NCBI GenBank assembly: GCA_040882265.1
Contig: JBBEBO010000158.1
Coordinates: forward strand, 1-16,199
Direction of reading: 5' to 3'
DNA: 16,199 nucleotides
From: Brumimicrobium sp040882265
GTDB lineage: Bacteria; Bacteroidota; Bacteroidia; Flavobacteriales_D; Crocinitomicaceae
The notes beneath the pieces were generated by a model. The model saw only the letters and a list, made by a program, of their open reading frames with translations. It ran no database searches and was not told where the DNA came from. The position numbers and the translations under genes were made by a program. Below, one piece after another: positions 7,295 to 13,900 of the stretch. Position 1 is the first letter of the stretch; the number at the start of each line of letters is the position of its first letter.

Positions 7295-8625
7295 ATTCGA
7301 TCAAAATTCAAACGTTTACCTCCACCTTTTTCTATTATACTCCCGTTATCGTAAACAATTTCACCATTTACAAAAGTTTTATCGATGCTGTGCCTAAAGG
7401 TAACACCTTCAAACGGTGACCAACCACACTTATATAGTATGTTTGTTTGTTTAACCGTTGTTTTTGTATTAGGATCGATAACAACCAAATCTGCGAAATA
7501 ACCTTCACGAATAAACCCTCTATTTACAACCCCAAACAATGTTGCGGGAGCATGAGCAGTTTTTTCTATTACGCGTTCTTTTGAAATCACACCTTGATCA
7601 GCTTTTTCAAAGAGCGCAATTAAAGCATGTTGCACCAATGGACCACCAGAAGGTGCATTAAAATATGTTTGGTCTTTCTCTTCTTTAGTATGAGGTGCGT
7701 GATCAGTAGCTATAACGTCAATACGATTATCTAAAACGGCTTGCCAAATAGCTGCTCTATCTGATGCTTTCTTAACTGCTGGGTTCCACTTAATGTAGGT
7801 TCCTTTTTGTTTGTAGTCTTCATCAGAAAACCAAAGGTGATGTACACAAGCTTCAGCGGTAATTCTTTTTTTATCCAAGGGTGTATTATTCTCAAATAAA
7901 CTTAGTTCTTTCGCTGTTGAAATATGTAAAACATGCAGTCGAGCATTGTGTTTTTTCGCTAAACCAACAGCGAGTGATGAGGATAAGTAGCAAGCTTCTT
8001 CACTACGAATTTCAGGATGACATTCAATAGGAACATTTTCACCGTACTTTTGGCGATAAATTTCCATATTTTTTCGAACAGTTGCTTCATCCTCACAGTG
8101 AGTAGCAATTAACATTGGAACTTCCGAAAATATTTTATTCAAAGTATCTGGAGCATCTACAAGCATATTACCAGTACTAGAGCCCATAAATACTTTTACT
8201 CCGCAAACATTTTTAGGATTAGTTTTTAACACTTCATCAATATTGTCATTTGAAGCACCCATGAAAAAACTATAATTTGCAATACTTGATGTGGCAGCAA
8301 TTTCATATTTATCTTCAAGTAACTTTTGAGTCAAAGCATTTGGAATAGTGTTAGGCATTTCCATAAAGGAAGTGATCCCACCAGCAACTGCTGCTCTACT
8401 TTCTGTGAATATATTAGCTTTATGTGTCAATCCAGGTTCCCTAAAATGTACTTGATCATCGATACTTCCAGGAACAAGGTATTTACCTTCTAGATTAATT
8501 TCTTTTGCAGAAGGATCCTCAATGTTTGAGGCAATTTTTGAGATTACATCATTTTCAATTAGAACGTCACAAACAATTGACTTCCCCTCATTGATAACCG
8601 TAGGTTGTTTTAATAAATATTTCAT
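7291..8625 (-). CDS. pyrC: Dihydroorotase (amidohydrolase superfamily)
   Basis: It catalyses cyclisation of N-carbamoyl-aspartate to dihydroorotate, the third step of pyrimidine synthesis, in the cytoplasm. The open frame extends to 8658, but that would overlap the upstream gene. Starting at the ATG at 8625 gives the family-typical MKYLLKQPTVINEGKS, 5 bases after the preceding stop and with an AGAAAG purine run before it (444 aa). Key positions are D56-D-Q58-V-H60-F-R62-E-P-G at the metal site, K144 in GVKVFMGSSTG (candidate carboxylated lysine), H176 in ATHCEDE, H231/H234 in HVLHIST, and the catalytic D308 in IATDHAPH. The usual first His of the H-x-H pair is Gln58; I recall the same DDQVHFREPG motif in other Bacteroidota enzymes, so this is probably a lineage trait and not decay. 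Another cyclic amidohydrolase (hydantoinase or allantoinase) is less likely. Confidence 0.88.
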   Translation of the reverse strand: MKYLLKQPTVINEGKSIVCDVLIENDVISKIASNIEDPSAKEINLEGKYLVPGSIDDQVHFREPGLTHKANIFTESRAAVAGGITSFMEMPNTIPNALTQKLLEDKYEIAATSSIANYSFFMGASNDNIDEVLKTNPKNVCGVKVFMGSSTGNMLVDAPDTLNKIFSEVPMLIATHCEDEATVRKNMEIYRQKYGENVPIECHPEIRSEEACYLSSSLAVGLAKKHNARLHVLHISTAKELSLFENNTPLDKKRITAEACVHHLWFSDEDYKQKGTYIKWNPAVKKASDRAAIWQAVLDNRIDVIATDHAPHTKEEKDQTYFNAPSGGPLVQHALIALFEKADQGVISKERVIEKTAHAPATLFGVVNRGFIREGYFADLVVIDPNTKTTVKQTNILYKCGWSPFEGVTFRHSIDKTFVNGEIVYDNGSIIEKGGGKRLNFDRI

Positions 8626-8630
8626 TCTTT

Positions 8631-9344
8631 CTACAATTTCATACCACGCATTTTCCAAACACCAACAAACGCTTCGTTAAAAATACCTGTGCTCATTTTT
8701 GAATTTCCGTATTGTCTATCAACAAATGTAATTGGCACTTCAATCACTTTTAACCCATGTTTAACAACACCATATTTCATTGAGATTTGAAAAGCATATC
8801 CTTTGAATGGAATTATATTATAATTTACTTTTTGAAGTGCCTCTTTTGTATAACATTTAAATCCCGCAGTTGTATCTTTTATACCAATCCATAAAATCAT
8901 TCGCACATAAATTGAAGCGAAATACGACATTAAAATACGTAAAAAAGGCCAATTTTTAACTTTTCCTCCGCTACAATATCTTGAACCTATAGAAAGTTTT
9001 GCTCCTTCTTTCGCACAAGCATCATATAATCGAATTAAATCATCAGGATTATGTGAAAAGTCAGCATCCATTTCAAAGATATAGTCATAATCTTTAGAAA
9101 GCGACCAGTCAAAACCAGCGATATAAGCTGTTCCTAATCCTTGTTTACCTGCTCTTTCCAAAAGATGAAGCTGTTTAGAAAACTCTTTTTGAAGTGCCTT
9201 AACTTTTGTAGCAGTACCATCAGGGGAATTGTCATCTACGATTAGTACATGATATTCTTTTTCGTAGCTAAACACCTTGCGCAAAATACGCTCGATATTT
9301 TCTATCTCATTATACGTAGGAATTATAATAATACTATCCGACAC
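8631..9344 (-). CDS. GT2 glycosyltransferase, polyprenol monophosphomannose synthase (DPM1-like)
   Basis: The 237-aa enzyme has the compact single-domain form of DPM1-like GT2 proteins without C-terminal membrane helices. The nucleotide-sugar site is visible as IIPTYNEIENI (6-16), VDDNSPDGT (36-44) and the metal-binding D93-A-D95-F-S-H. Further family markers are GSRYCSGG (120-127), D-T-T-A-G-F-K-C-Y (157-165) and DRQYGNSKMS near the C-terminus. It probably transfers mannose (or another hexose) from GDP-sugar to polyprenyl phosphate at the inner membrane, supplying a lipid-linked sugar for envelope glycans or protein O-glycosylation; the sugar is not certain. The start is GTG at 9344; no in-frame ATG gives a complete N-terminus. 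A gap of 85 bases separates it from recX, and pyrC follows 5 bases after its stop. The dyad TTTCAA-TTG-TTGAAA (9395-9409) lies in its upstream gap. Confidence 0.9.
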   Translation of the reverse strand: MSDSIIIIPTYNEIENIERILRKVFSYEKEYHVLIVDDNSPDGTATKVKALQKEFSKQLHLLERAGKQGLGTAYIAGFDWSLSKDYDYIFEMDADFSHNPDDLIRLYDACAKEGAKLSIGSRYCSGGKVKNWPFLRILMSYFASIYVRMILWIGIKDTTAGFKCYTKEALQKVNYNIIPFKGYAFQISMKYGVVKHGLKVIEVPITFVDRQYGNSKMSTGIFNEAFVGVWKMRGMKL

Positions 9345-9429
9345 AATTAAAAACTTAAGAAGTGCTAATATAATTGAATTTCAAAATCTATTGCTTTCAA
9401 TTGTTGAAAATTAAGGTTTTTTAATGTTT

Positions 9430-9909
9430 TTATTCATTATTGATCAACTTTAACACATCGTGTATTAAATCGAACTCATAACCTCTTGATGATAAAAATT
9501 GTTGAACTTTGATTTTTTTTTGAAAATCACTTCCTTTTTTCTCTAGCCATTTCTTTTTAGCTAAGCCCTTAAGGTTCGTTTGATACACCTCATCATCTAT
9601 TTCTCCTAAAGCGGTGTTAATACAAGTTTTAGGTACATTTTTTTGTCTTAAATGCGAAATAATTTTATTTCTCCCCCATTTCTTAATTTTATACTTTCCA
9701 GAAACAAAGCTATTAGCAAATCTTTGCTCATCCAGAAAATTGTATTCAATCAAGTGAGAGATTAAAGCATTGGTGTCCTCATCGTCTAAACCATAATCTC
9801 GCAGTTTTTGATAAACCTCCTTATGACAACGGTCTCGATAAGCACACCAAGCTTCTATTTTTTGTTTTGCTTCTAAAAAAGAGTATGACTTATCCCCTTT
9901 CTTTTCCAT
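9430..9909 (-). CDS. recX: RecX-family regulator of RecA
   Basis: The 159-aa all-helical protein contains the typical Bacteroidota RecX opening, a helix with AWCAYRDRCHKEVYQKL followed by LIEYNFLDEQRFANSFVSGKYKIKKWGRNKI and the repeat of the same three-helix unit toward the C-terminus (FLSSRGYEFDLIHDVLKLI). RecX binds RecA and limits filament growth and strand exchange. The open frame can be extended by one TTG codon at 9912, but ATG at 9909 is preferred: it makes a TGATG junction with the rng stop (one shared base), a classic signal of coupled translation. recX usually neighbours recA; here it is linked to rng instead, and no recA is in the window. Confidence 0.88.
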   Translation of the reverse strand: MEKKGDKSYSFLEAKQKIEAWCAYRDRCHKEVYQKLRDYGLDDEDTNALISHLIEYNFLDEQRFANSFVSGKYKIKKWGRNKIISHLRQKNVPKTCINTALGEIDDEVYQTNLKGLAKKKWLEKKGSDFQKKIKVQQFLSSRGYEFDLIHDVLKLINNE

Positions 9910-11456
9910 CAAAGTGATATTTCTTCCCCTTCTTTATCTCTAAATGAGTATTGTAAGAAGTGAAAATCAGTAACACCAACAATACGCACCCATTTTTTAA
10001 ACTTCAAAAACCAACTTTTCTGCTTAGAAATCAAGCCTCTTTTAAAGTGAGACTCAATATAAGGATGCACATATAGCGTTACATGCCCTTCTTTTTTATC
10101 TTTTAACAAATATGTTAAGTTGTTTTCAATTTCATCAGCAAACAAAATACTCGCACTGATGTCACCCGTTCCATTACAAACAGGACATTTCTCAGATGTT
10201 TCAATATCTGTTTCTGGGCGTACACGTTGTCGTGTAATTTCTACCACACCAAAGCGAGAAGGAGGAAGTATATTATGTTTAGCACGATCAGACTTCATAA
10301 ACTCCTTCATTTTCTCAAAGAGGATTTTATTGTTTTCTCTTTCGTGCATATCGATAAAGTCAACAGCGACAATTCCGCCCATATCTCTGAGCTGAAGCAC
10401 TCTTGCTAGTTCTTCTGCCGCTTCCAAGTTGGTTGCTAAAGCATTACTTTCTTGACCTTTGGCATCTTTTCGATTCCCACTATTTACATCAACTACATGC
10501 ATAGCCTCTGTGTGTTCGATAATCAAATAGCCACCGCTAGGCATCGGTACTTTTTTACCAAAAAGGGCTTTAATTTGACGATTGATACCAAATCTTTCAA
10601 AGATTTCTAATCGACCCGTGTAATTATTTAAAATCTTTTCACGACCTGGAGCAATTGAAGCTACATAAGTTTTAATCTGCTCATAAAGCGCTTCATCATT
10701 TACATGAATATTTGTAAAGTCAGCGTTTAGCAAATCTCTTAGCAAAGATGAAGCTTTATTAATTTCACCTAAAATTCGTCTTGGTGGTGACGAATTCACA
10801 AGGTTACCATGCAATTTCTTCCATTTTTCCAACAGCGCTTTTAGGTCGCTGTCAAGTTGTTCAATTTTTTTATTTTTCGCAACAGTTCTAATGATAACGC
10901 CAAAATTCTTTGGTTTAACATTCTTCATTATATCGCGCAAACGATCGCGTTCTTCATGGTCTTTAATCTTTTGAGAGATTGAGACTTTATTAGAGAACGG
11001 AACTAAAACAAGGTACCGACCAGCTAAAGTAACTTCAGCACTTAATCGTGGTCCTTTGCTAGAGATTGGTTCTTTAGCAACCTGAACCATAATATGTTGG
11101 GAAGAAGATATTACATCAGTAATTTTTCCATCTTTTGGAATATCATCTTCAGTTTTAAAGTACAATAGATCGGCAACATTTTGTTTGCCTTGCAACGTAT
11201 GTTGAGTAAACTTATTGAGGGAATAAAATTGTGGGCCTAAATCCAAATAATGAAGAAAGGCATCTTTTTCGTATCCTACATCCACAAAGCAAGCGTTTAA
11301 GCTCGGTACTACTTTCCTCACTTTTCCGTGATAAATATCACCAACAGCGTAATCTGTAGTACCTTTTTCTTCGTGGAGTTCAATAAGCTTACCGTCTTTT
11401 AGTAGTGCAAGCCAAACGCTCCCTTCGCGGGAGTCGACTACTAATTCGTAATTCAC
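9909..11456 (-). CDS. rng: Ribonuclease E/G family endoribonuclease
   Basis: The 515-aa length fits RNase G, without the long C-terminal scaffold of RNase E. An S1 RNA-binding domain occupies about 37-130 (VGDIYHGKVRKVVPSLNACFVDVG...FLHYLDL). The catalytic aspartates are seen as Asp323 in HVVDVNSG and Asp366 in GIVAVDFIDM, and the zinc-link motif C424-P-V-C427-N-G-T-G follows. The enzyme cleaves single-stranded RNA near 5' monophosphates in rRNA maturation and mRNA decay, in the cytoplasm. The start is GTG at 11456 (MNYELVVDSREGSVWLALLKDGKLIELH), which matches the family N-terminus; no better ATG exists. It lies 91 bases after the small mS38-like gene, in the same direction, and shares its last base with recX. 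An rng-HU-mutY-ssb order is familiar in Flavobacteriia. Confidence 0.93.
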   Translation of the reverse strand: MNYELVVDSREGSVWLALLKDGKLIELHEEKGTTDYAVGDIYHGKVRKVVPSLNACFVDVGYEKDAFLHYLDLGPQFYSLNKFTQHTLQGKQNVADLLYFKTEDDIPKDGKITDVISSSQHIMVQVAKEPISSKGPRLSAEVTLAGRYLVLVPFSNKVSISQKIKDHEERDRLRDIMKNVKPKNFGVIIRTVAKNKKIEQLDSDLKALLEKWKKLHGNLVNSSPPRRILGEINKASSLLRDLLNADFTNIHVNDEALYEQIKTYVASIAPGREKILNNYTGRLEIFERFGINRQIKALFGKKVPMPSGGYLIIEHTEAMHVVDVNSGNRKDAKGQESNALATNLEAAEELARVLQLRDMGGIVAVDFIDMHERENNKILFEKMKEFMKSDRAKHNILPPSRFGVVEITRQRVRPETDIETSEKCPVCNGTGDISASILFADEIENNLTYLLKDKKEGHVTLYVHPYIESHFKRGLISKQKSWFLKFKKWVRIVGVTDFHFLQYSFRDKEGEEISL

Positions 11457-11547
11457 GGAAGCCGTATTTAAAGTTTATAAATGCGAATAACTTAGCAGTC
11501 ACACTACCAAGCTCATTCACCTAACTAATAAGTTGACACGAAAAAAA

Positions 11548-11640
11548 TTATTTCTTCTTTTTGTGACGGTTTTTTCTTAGACGCTTTTTTCTTTTGTGCG
11601 TAGACATCTTGTGTCTTTTTCTTTTTTTACCACTTGGCAT
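11548..11640 (-). CDS. 30-residue basic ribosomal-type protein (AURKAIP1/COX24 domain, mS38/bS22 family)
   Basis: This tiny gene, ATG at 11640 to TAA at 11548, encodes 30 residues, mostly Lys and Arg. It begins MPSGKKRKRHKMSTHKRKKR, continues LRKNRH and ends in four lysines. It fits the AURKAIP1/COX24 C-terminal domain proteins annotated in many Bacteroidota, which relate to mitochondrial mS38 and mycobacterial bS22, small basic peptides bound to the small ribosomal subunit near the decoding site. A role on the ribosome is inferred from family membership. It is preceded by the HU terminator at 11697-11722, so it needs its own promoter or read-through; I see no perfect -7 box in the 50 bases upstream. 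A T-run follows the stop on the minus strand (11541-11547) without an obvious strong hairpin. Confidence 0.88.
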   Translation of the reverse strand: MPSGKKRKRHKMSTHKRKKRLRKNRHKKKK

Positions 11641-11686
11641 AAATCTATATTTTAAGTATTAATATTCTTATTTTCAATAGTGTTTT

Positions 11687-11722
11687 AAATAAAAAACACT
11701 CCTGCTTGTTAAAACAGGAGTG
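11687..11722 (-). terminator. Rho-independent terminator of the HU gene
   Basis: Read on the minus strand, CACTCCTG (11722-11715) pairs perfectly with CAGGAGTG (11704-11697) around a 10-base loop, followed by TTTTTTATTT. It lies 50 bases after the HU stop. A second, mutually exclusive stem, AGTGTTTT/AAAACACT (11679-11686 with 11693-11700), overlaps its 3' arm and T-tract. This second stem could be an antiterminator-like alternative or may simply reflect AT-rich sequence. Confidence 0.85.
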
Positions 11723-11772
11723 CAAAGATACAAATAACTTTGTAAAGACCCAAAAACTGGGATAAAAATCAA

Positions 11773-12063
11773 TTATTTAACTTTAACGTTTGATTTAACG
11801 TCTTCAACAAATGTTTTTGCTGGTTTAAAAGATGGAATGTTATGAGCTGGAATAATGATTGTAGTATTTTTAGAAATATTACGACCTGTTTTCTCTGCTC
11901 TTGCTTTAACAATAAAGCTTCCAAAACCTCTTAAATAAACATTTTCTCCTTTTGTTAAAGACCCCTTTACTGATTCCATAAAGGCTTCAACAGTTTTTTG
12001 GACTTCGTTCTTCTCTAGTCCAATCTCCTCAGCAATTTCAGCAACTATATCTGCTTTTGTCAT
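11773..12063 (-). CDS. HU/IHF-family nucleoid DNA-binding protein
   Basis: The 96-aa protein is of standard length for the family: helix-turn-helix dimer core MTKADIVAEIAEEIGLEK, VYLRGFGSF at 42-50, the beta-arm at about 54-75, and the C-terminal helix from SFKPAKTFVEDVK. It binds and bends DNA in the nucleoid as a dimer. The arm reads TGRNISKNTTIIIPAHN, so the proline that normally follows GRN and intercalates into DNA is Ile63, and the PGK near the end is PAK. I recall the same arm in other Flavobacteriia proteins, so it is probably a clade-specific form. It has a perfect -7 box (12107-12114) about 44 bases before the ATG and a strong terminator after the stop, so it is mainly a single-gene transcript, divergent from mutY. 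Confidence 0.93.
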   Translation of the reverse strand: MTKADIVAEIAEEIGLEKNEVQKTVEAFMESVKGSLTKGENVYLRGFGSFIVKARAEKTGRNISKNTTIIIPAHNIPSFKPAKTFVEDVKSNVKVK

Positions 12064-12106
12064 AATTTTAAAAATTTATATTTAACAACAATTTGACTTT
12101 CAATTA

Positions 12107-12114
12107 CAAAGGTA
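12107..12114 (-). promoter_or_regulatory. -7 box of the HU gene
   Basis: On the minus strand this reads TACCTTTG, a perfect TAnnTTTG match in its most common Bacteroidota form. It implies a 5' leader of about 35-40 bases before the ATG at 12063. The -33 TTG is not obvious. It is back to back with the mutY box, with 16 bases between the two. Confidence 0.65.
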
Positions 12115-12130
12115 GTTAGGTTTATCGTTT

Positions 12131-12138
12131 TATCTTTG
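12131..12138 (+). promoter_or_regulatory. -7 box of mutY
   Basis: TATCTTTG is a perfect match to TAnnTTTG on the plus strand, ending 34 bases before the mutY ATG. Together with the HU box on the other strand it makes a compact divergent promoter pair. The -33 element of each would fall within or beyond the other promoter, so the two transcription starts probably influence each other. Confidence 0.65.
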
Positions 12139-12172
12139 TATTTTAGTTAATAAACTTTAAACTTTTACCCTA

Positions 12173-13219
12173 ATGCATGATTTTTCTCTATCAATTCGGC
12201 TTTGGTATCGACAAAACAAAAGAGATTTACCTTGGCGAAACACAAAAAATGCGTATTTCATCTGGTTATCTGAAATTATTCTCCAACAAACGAGGGTAGA
12301 TCAAGGCAAAAAGTACTTTGATAAGTTTATTAAACACTATCCTAAAATAAAGGATTTAGCCAATGCAGAAGAACAAGAAGTACTCAATTTATGGCAAGGT
12401 TTAGGTTATTACAGCAGAGCAAGAAACCTACATTATGCTTCAAAACAAATTATCAACGACTATAATGGTGTCTTCCCTAATAGCTTTAAAGAAATTAAAA
12501 AACTCAAAGGTGTTGGTGATTATACAGCCTCAGCCATAGCTTCATTTGTGTTTAAACTTCCTCATGCAGTCGTTGATGGCAATGTGTATCGCGTACTTGC
12601 GAGGTATTATGCCGACAATACTCCCATTGACTCATCACAAGGTCAAAAGTTATTTAAAGCTTATGCGCAAGATTTAATCCCTCTAGACGCCCCAGATGAG
12701 TTTAACCAAGCCATAATGGAATTAGGAGCTCTTGTTTGTACTCCAAAAAATCCGAAGTGCGATACCTGTCCCTTAAACGAAAATTGTAGTGCTTACATTG
12801 GAAGCGACCCTTTGTTATATCCTGTAAAAGCTAAAAAAACTAAAGTAACCACTAAATTTTTTAATTATTTTATAAATACGACAAATTCTTTTCAAATAGA
12901 AAAACGCAATCAAAAAGGAATATGGCAAAATATGTATCAGTTTCCATTAATAGAATCAGAAAAGCAACTCAGTATTGAAAAGGTTTGTGAACTAACTATA
13001 GAAAAATGGGGTGTAAAGGTTATTAAAAAGCAAGCTACTTATAAACACATACTAAGTCATCAAAAAATACAAGCCATATTTTGGGTGCTGGAAAAGCCTG
13101 TTCCTAAAAACAAAAAATATATCAACATAACCTTTGAAGAGCTTTACAAATACCCAATTCCCAGATTGATTGACAGGTATCTAGAAGAGAATCTAGAAGC
13201 GTACGATACTGAAAATTAA
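12173..13219 (+). CDS. mutY: A/G-specific adenine DNA glycosylase MutY
   Basis: MutY removes adenine mispaired with 8-oxoguanine, in the cytoplasm. The 348-aa length is normal. Visible elements are the catalytic Glu34 in WLSEIILQQTRV, the helix-hairpin-helix LKGVGDYTASAIASF (111-125), the catalytic Asp135 in AVVDGNVYRVLARY, and the [4Fe-4S] ligands Cys189-x6-Cys196-x2-Cys199-x5-Cys205, exactly spaced. The C-terminal NUDIX-like domain that reads 8-oxoG (about 225-340) carries HILSH, where the F-S-H triad is L294-S-H296. The protein is complete. It starts at the ATG 34 bases after a perfect -7 box. A gap of 217 bases with several small dyads separates it from ssb. Confidence 0.95.
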   Translation: MHDFSLSIRLWYRQNKRDLPWRNTKNAYFIWLSEIILQQTRVDQGKKYFDKFIKHYPKIKDLANAEEQEVLNLWQGLGYYSRARNLHYASKQIINDYNGVFPNSFKEIKKLKGVGDYTASAIASFVFKLPHAVVDGNVYRVLARYYADNTPIDSSQGQKLFKAYAQDLIPLDAPDEFNQAIMELGALVCTPKNPKCDTCPLNENCSAYIGSDPLLYPVKAKKTKVTTKFFNYFINTTNSFQIEKRNQKGIWQNMYQFPLIESEKQLSIEKVCELTIEKWGVKVIKKQATYKHILSHQKIQAIFWVLEKPVPKNKKYINITFEELYKYPIPRLIDRYLEENLEAYDTEN

Positions 13220-13233
13220 ATGAGTTTGATTGA

Positions 13234-13351
13234 TTTACCAGACTAGGTTGGTAAAAGTTCATGGTCGTAAAGTTCAAAGTTGAACCTTGAATAAAATAAC
13301 GTGCAGAATAAGTGGTGTTTCTAACAAAAAAACTTCTACTGCTTAAGTAGA
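13234..13351. other. Cluster of small dyads in the mutY-ssb gap
   Basis: Three short inverted repeats lie in this non-coding gap: TTTACCA/TGGTAAA (13234-13240 with 13249-13255), GTTCAA-AG-TTGAAC (13272-13285) and TCTACT/AGTAGA (13335-13340 with 13346-13351). The first or last might contribute to mutY termination, but none has a clean T-tract immediately after it. Confidence 0.4.
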
Positions 13352-13424
13352 GAAACATTTCATTTTTACAGTTTAACCCTAAAAATTAATAACTCTTAGT
13401 GATGCTTTTTTTGTTTATTTATTA

Positions 13425-13432
13425 TACATTTG
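13425..13432 (+). promoter_or_regulatory. -7 box directly before ssb
   Basis: TACATTTG is a perfect TAnnTTTG match that ends only 4 bases before the ssb ATG at 13437. If used, transcription would begin at or within a few bases of the start codon, giving a leaderless or nearly leaderless ssb-gldE-gldD mRNA. It may also be a chance match in AT-rich DNA. Confidence 0.45.
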
Positions 13433-13436
13433 TTGT

Positions 13437-13886
13437 ATGGCAGGAACTGTAAACAAAGTAATACTTATAGGTAATTTAGGTAAAGATCCTGAAGTTCGCT
13501 CTTTGGAGAATGGCACTAAATTAGCTCGATTTCCAATAGCTACTTCTGAGTCTTATACAGATAAAACAACTGGTGAGAGACGTGAAATTACAGATTGGCA
13601 CAATATAGTTGTGTGGAGAGGCTTGGCAGAAATCGCTGAAAAATACCTTACAAAAGGTCAAAAAGTTTACGTTGAAGGAAAGCTTAAAACGCGATCTTGG
13701 CAGGATGATGCTGGGATAACAAAATACGCCACTGAAGTTATAGCAGATAATTTCACTATGCTTTCTCCAAAGAATGAAAATACAACTTCAACCAATTCAC
13801 CAAACTACTCATCACAAGACACTCCTCAAAAACCAAGTCCTATGCCTCAAGATTCTGCTGAAGATGACGATGACTTGCCTTTTTAA
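13437..13886 (+). CDS. ssb: Single-stranded DNA-binding protein
   Basis: SSB coats single-stranded DNA during replication, repair and recombination. The 149-aa protein has the OB fold at about 1-110 (MAGTVNKVILIGNLGKDPEVR, then ITDWHNIVVWRGLAEIAEKYL and GKLKTRSWQD) with the aromatic residues Trp54, Trp60 and Trp88. A Ser/Pro/Gln-rich flexible linker covers about 112-140, and the acidic partner-binding tip is DDDDLPF at the C-terminus. The start is fixed by the conserved N-terminus. gldE begins 14 bases after the stop, so ssb is the first gene of a unit with gldE and gldD, an order I recognise from gliding Flavobacteriia. Confidence 0.97.
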   Translation: MAGTVNKVILIGNLGKDPEVRSLENGTKLARFPIATSESYTDKTTGERREITDWHNIVVWRGLAEIAEKYLTKGQKVYVEGKLKTRSWQDDAGITKYATEVIADNFTMLSPKNENTTSTNSPNYSSQDTPQKPSPMPQDSAEDDDDLPF

Positions 13887-13900
13887 ATTAGTGATAATCG

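Noticed and set aside
8626..8658. Eleven-residue N-terminal extension of dihydroorotase to the first Met at 8658
   Set aside because: It would overlap the end of the glycosyltransferase gene, and the family N-terminus fits the ATG at 8625, which also has a purine-rich stretch before it.
10120..10409. Plus-strand open frames of 60-91 codons inside rng
   Set aside because: They are antisense shadows of the highly conserved catalytic region of RNase E/G.
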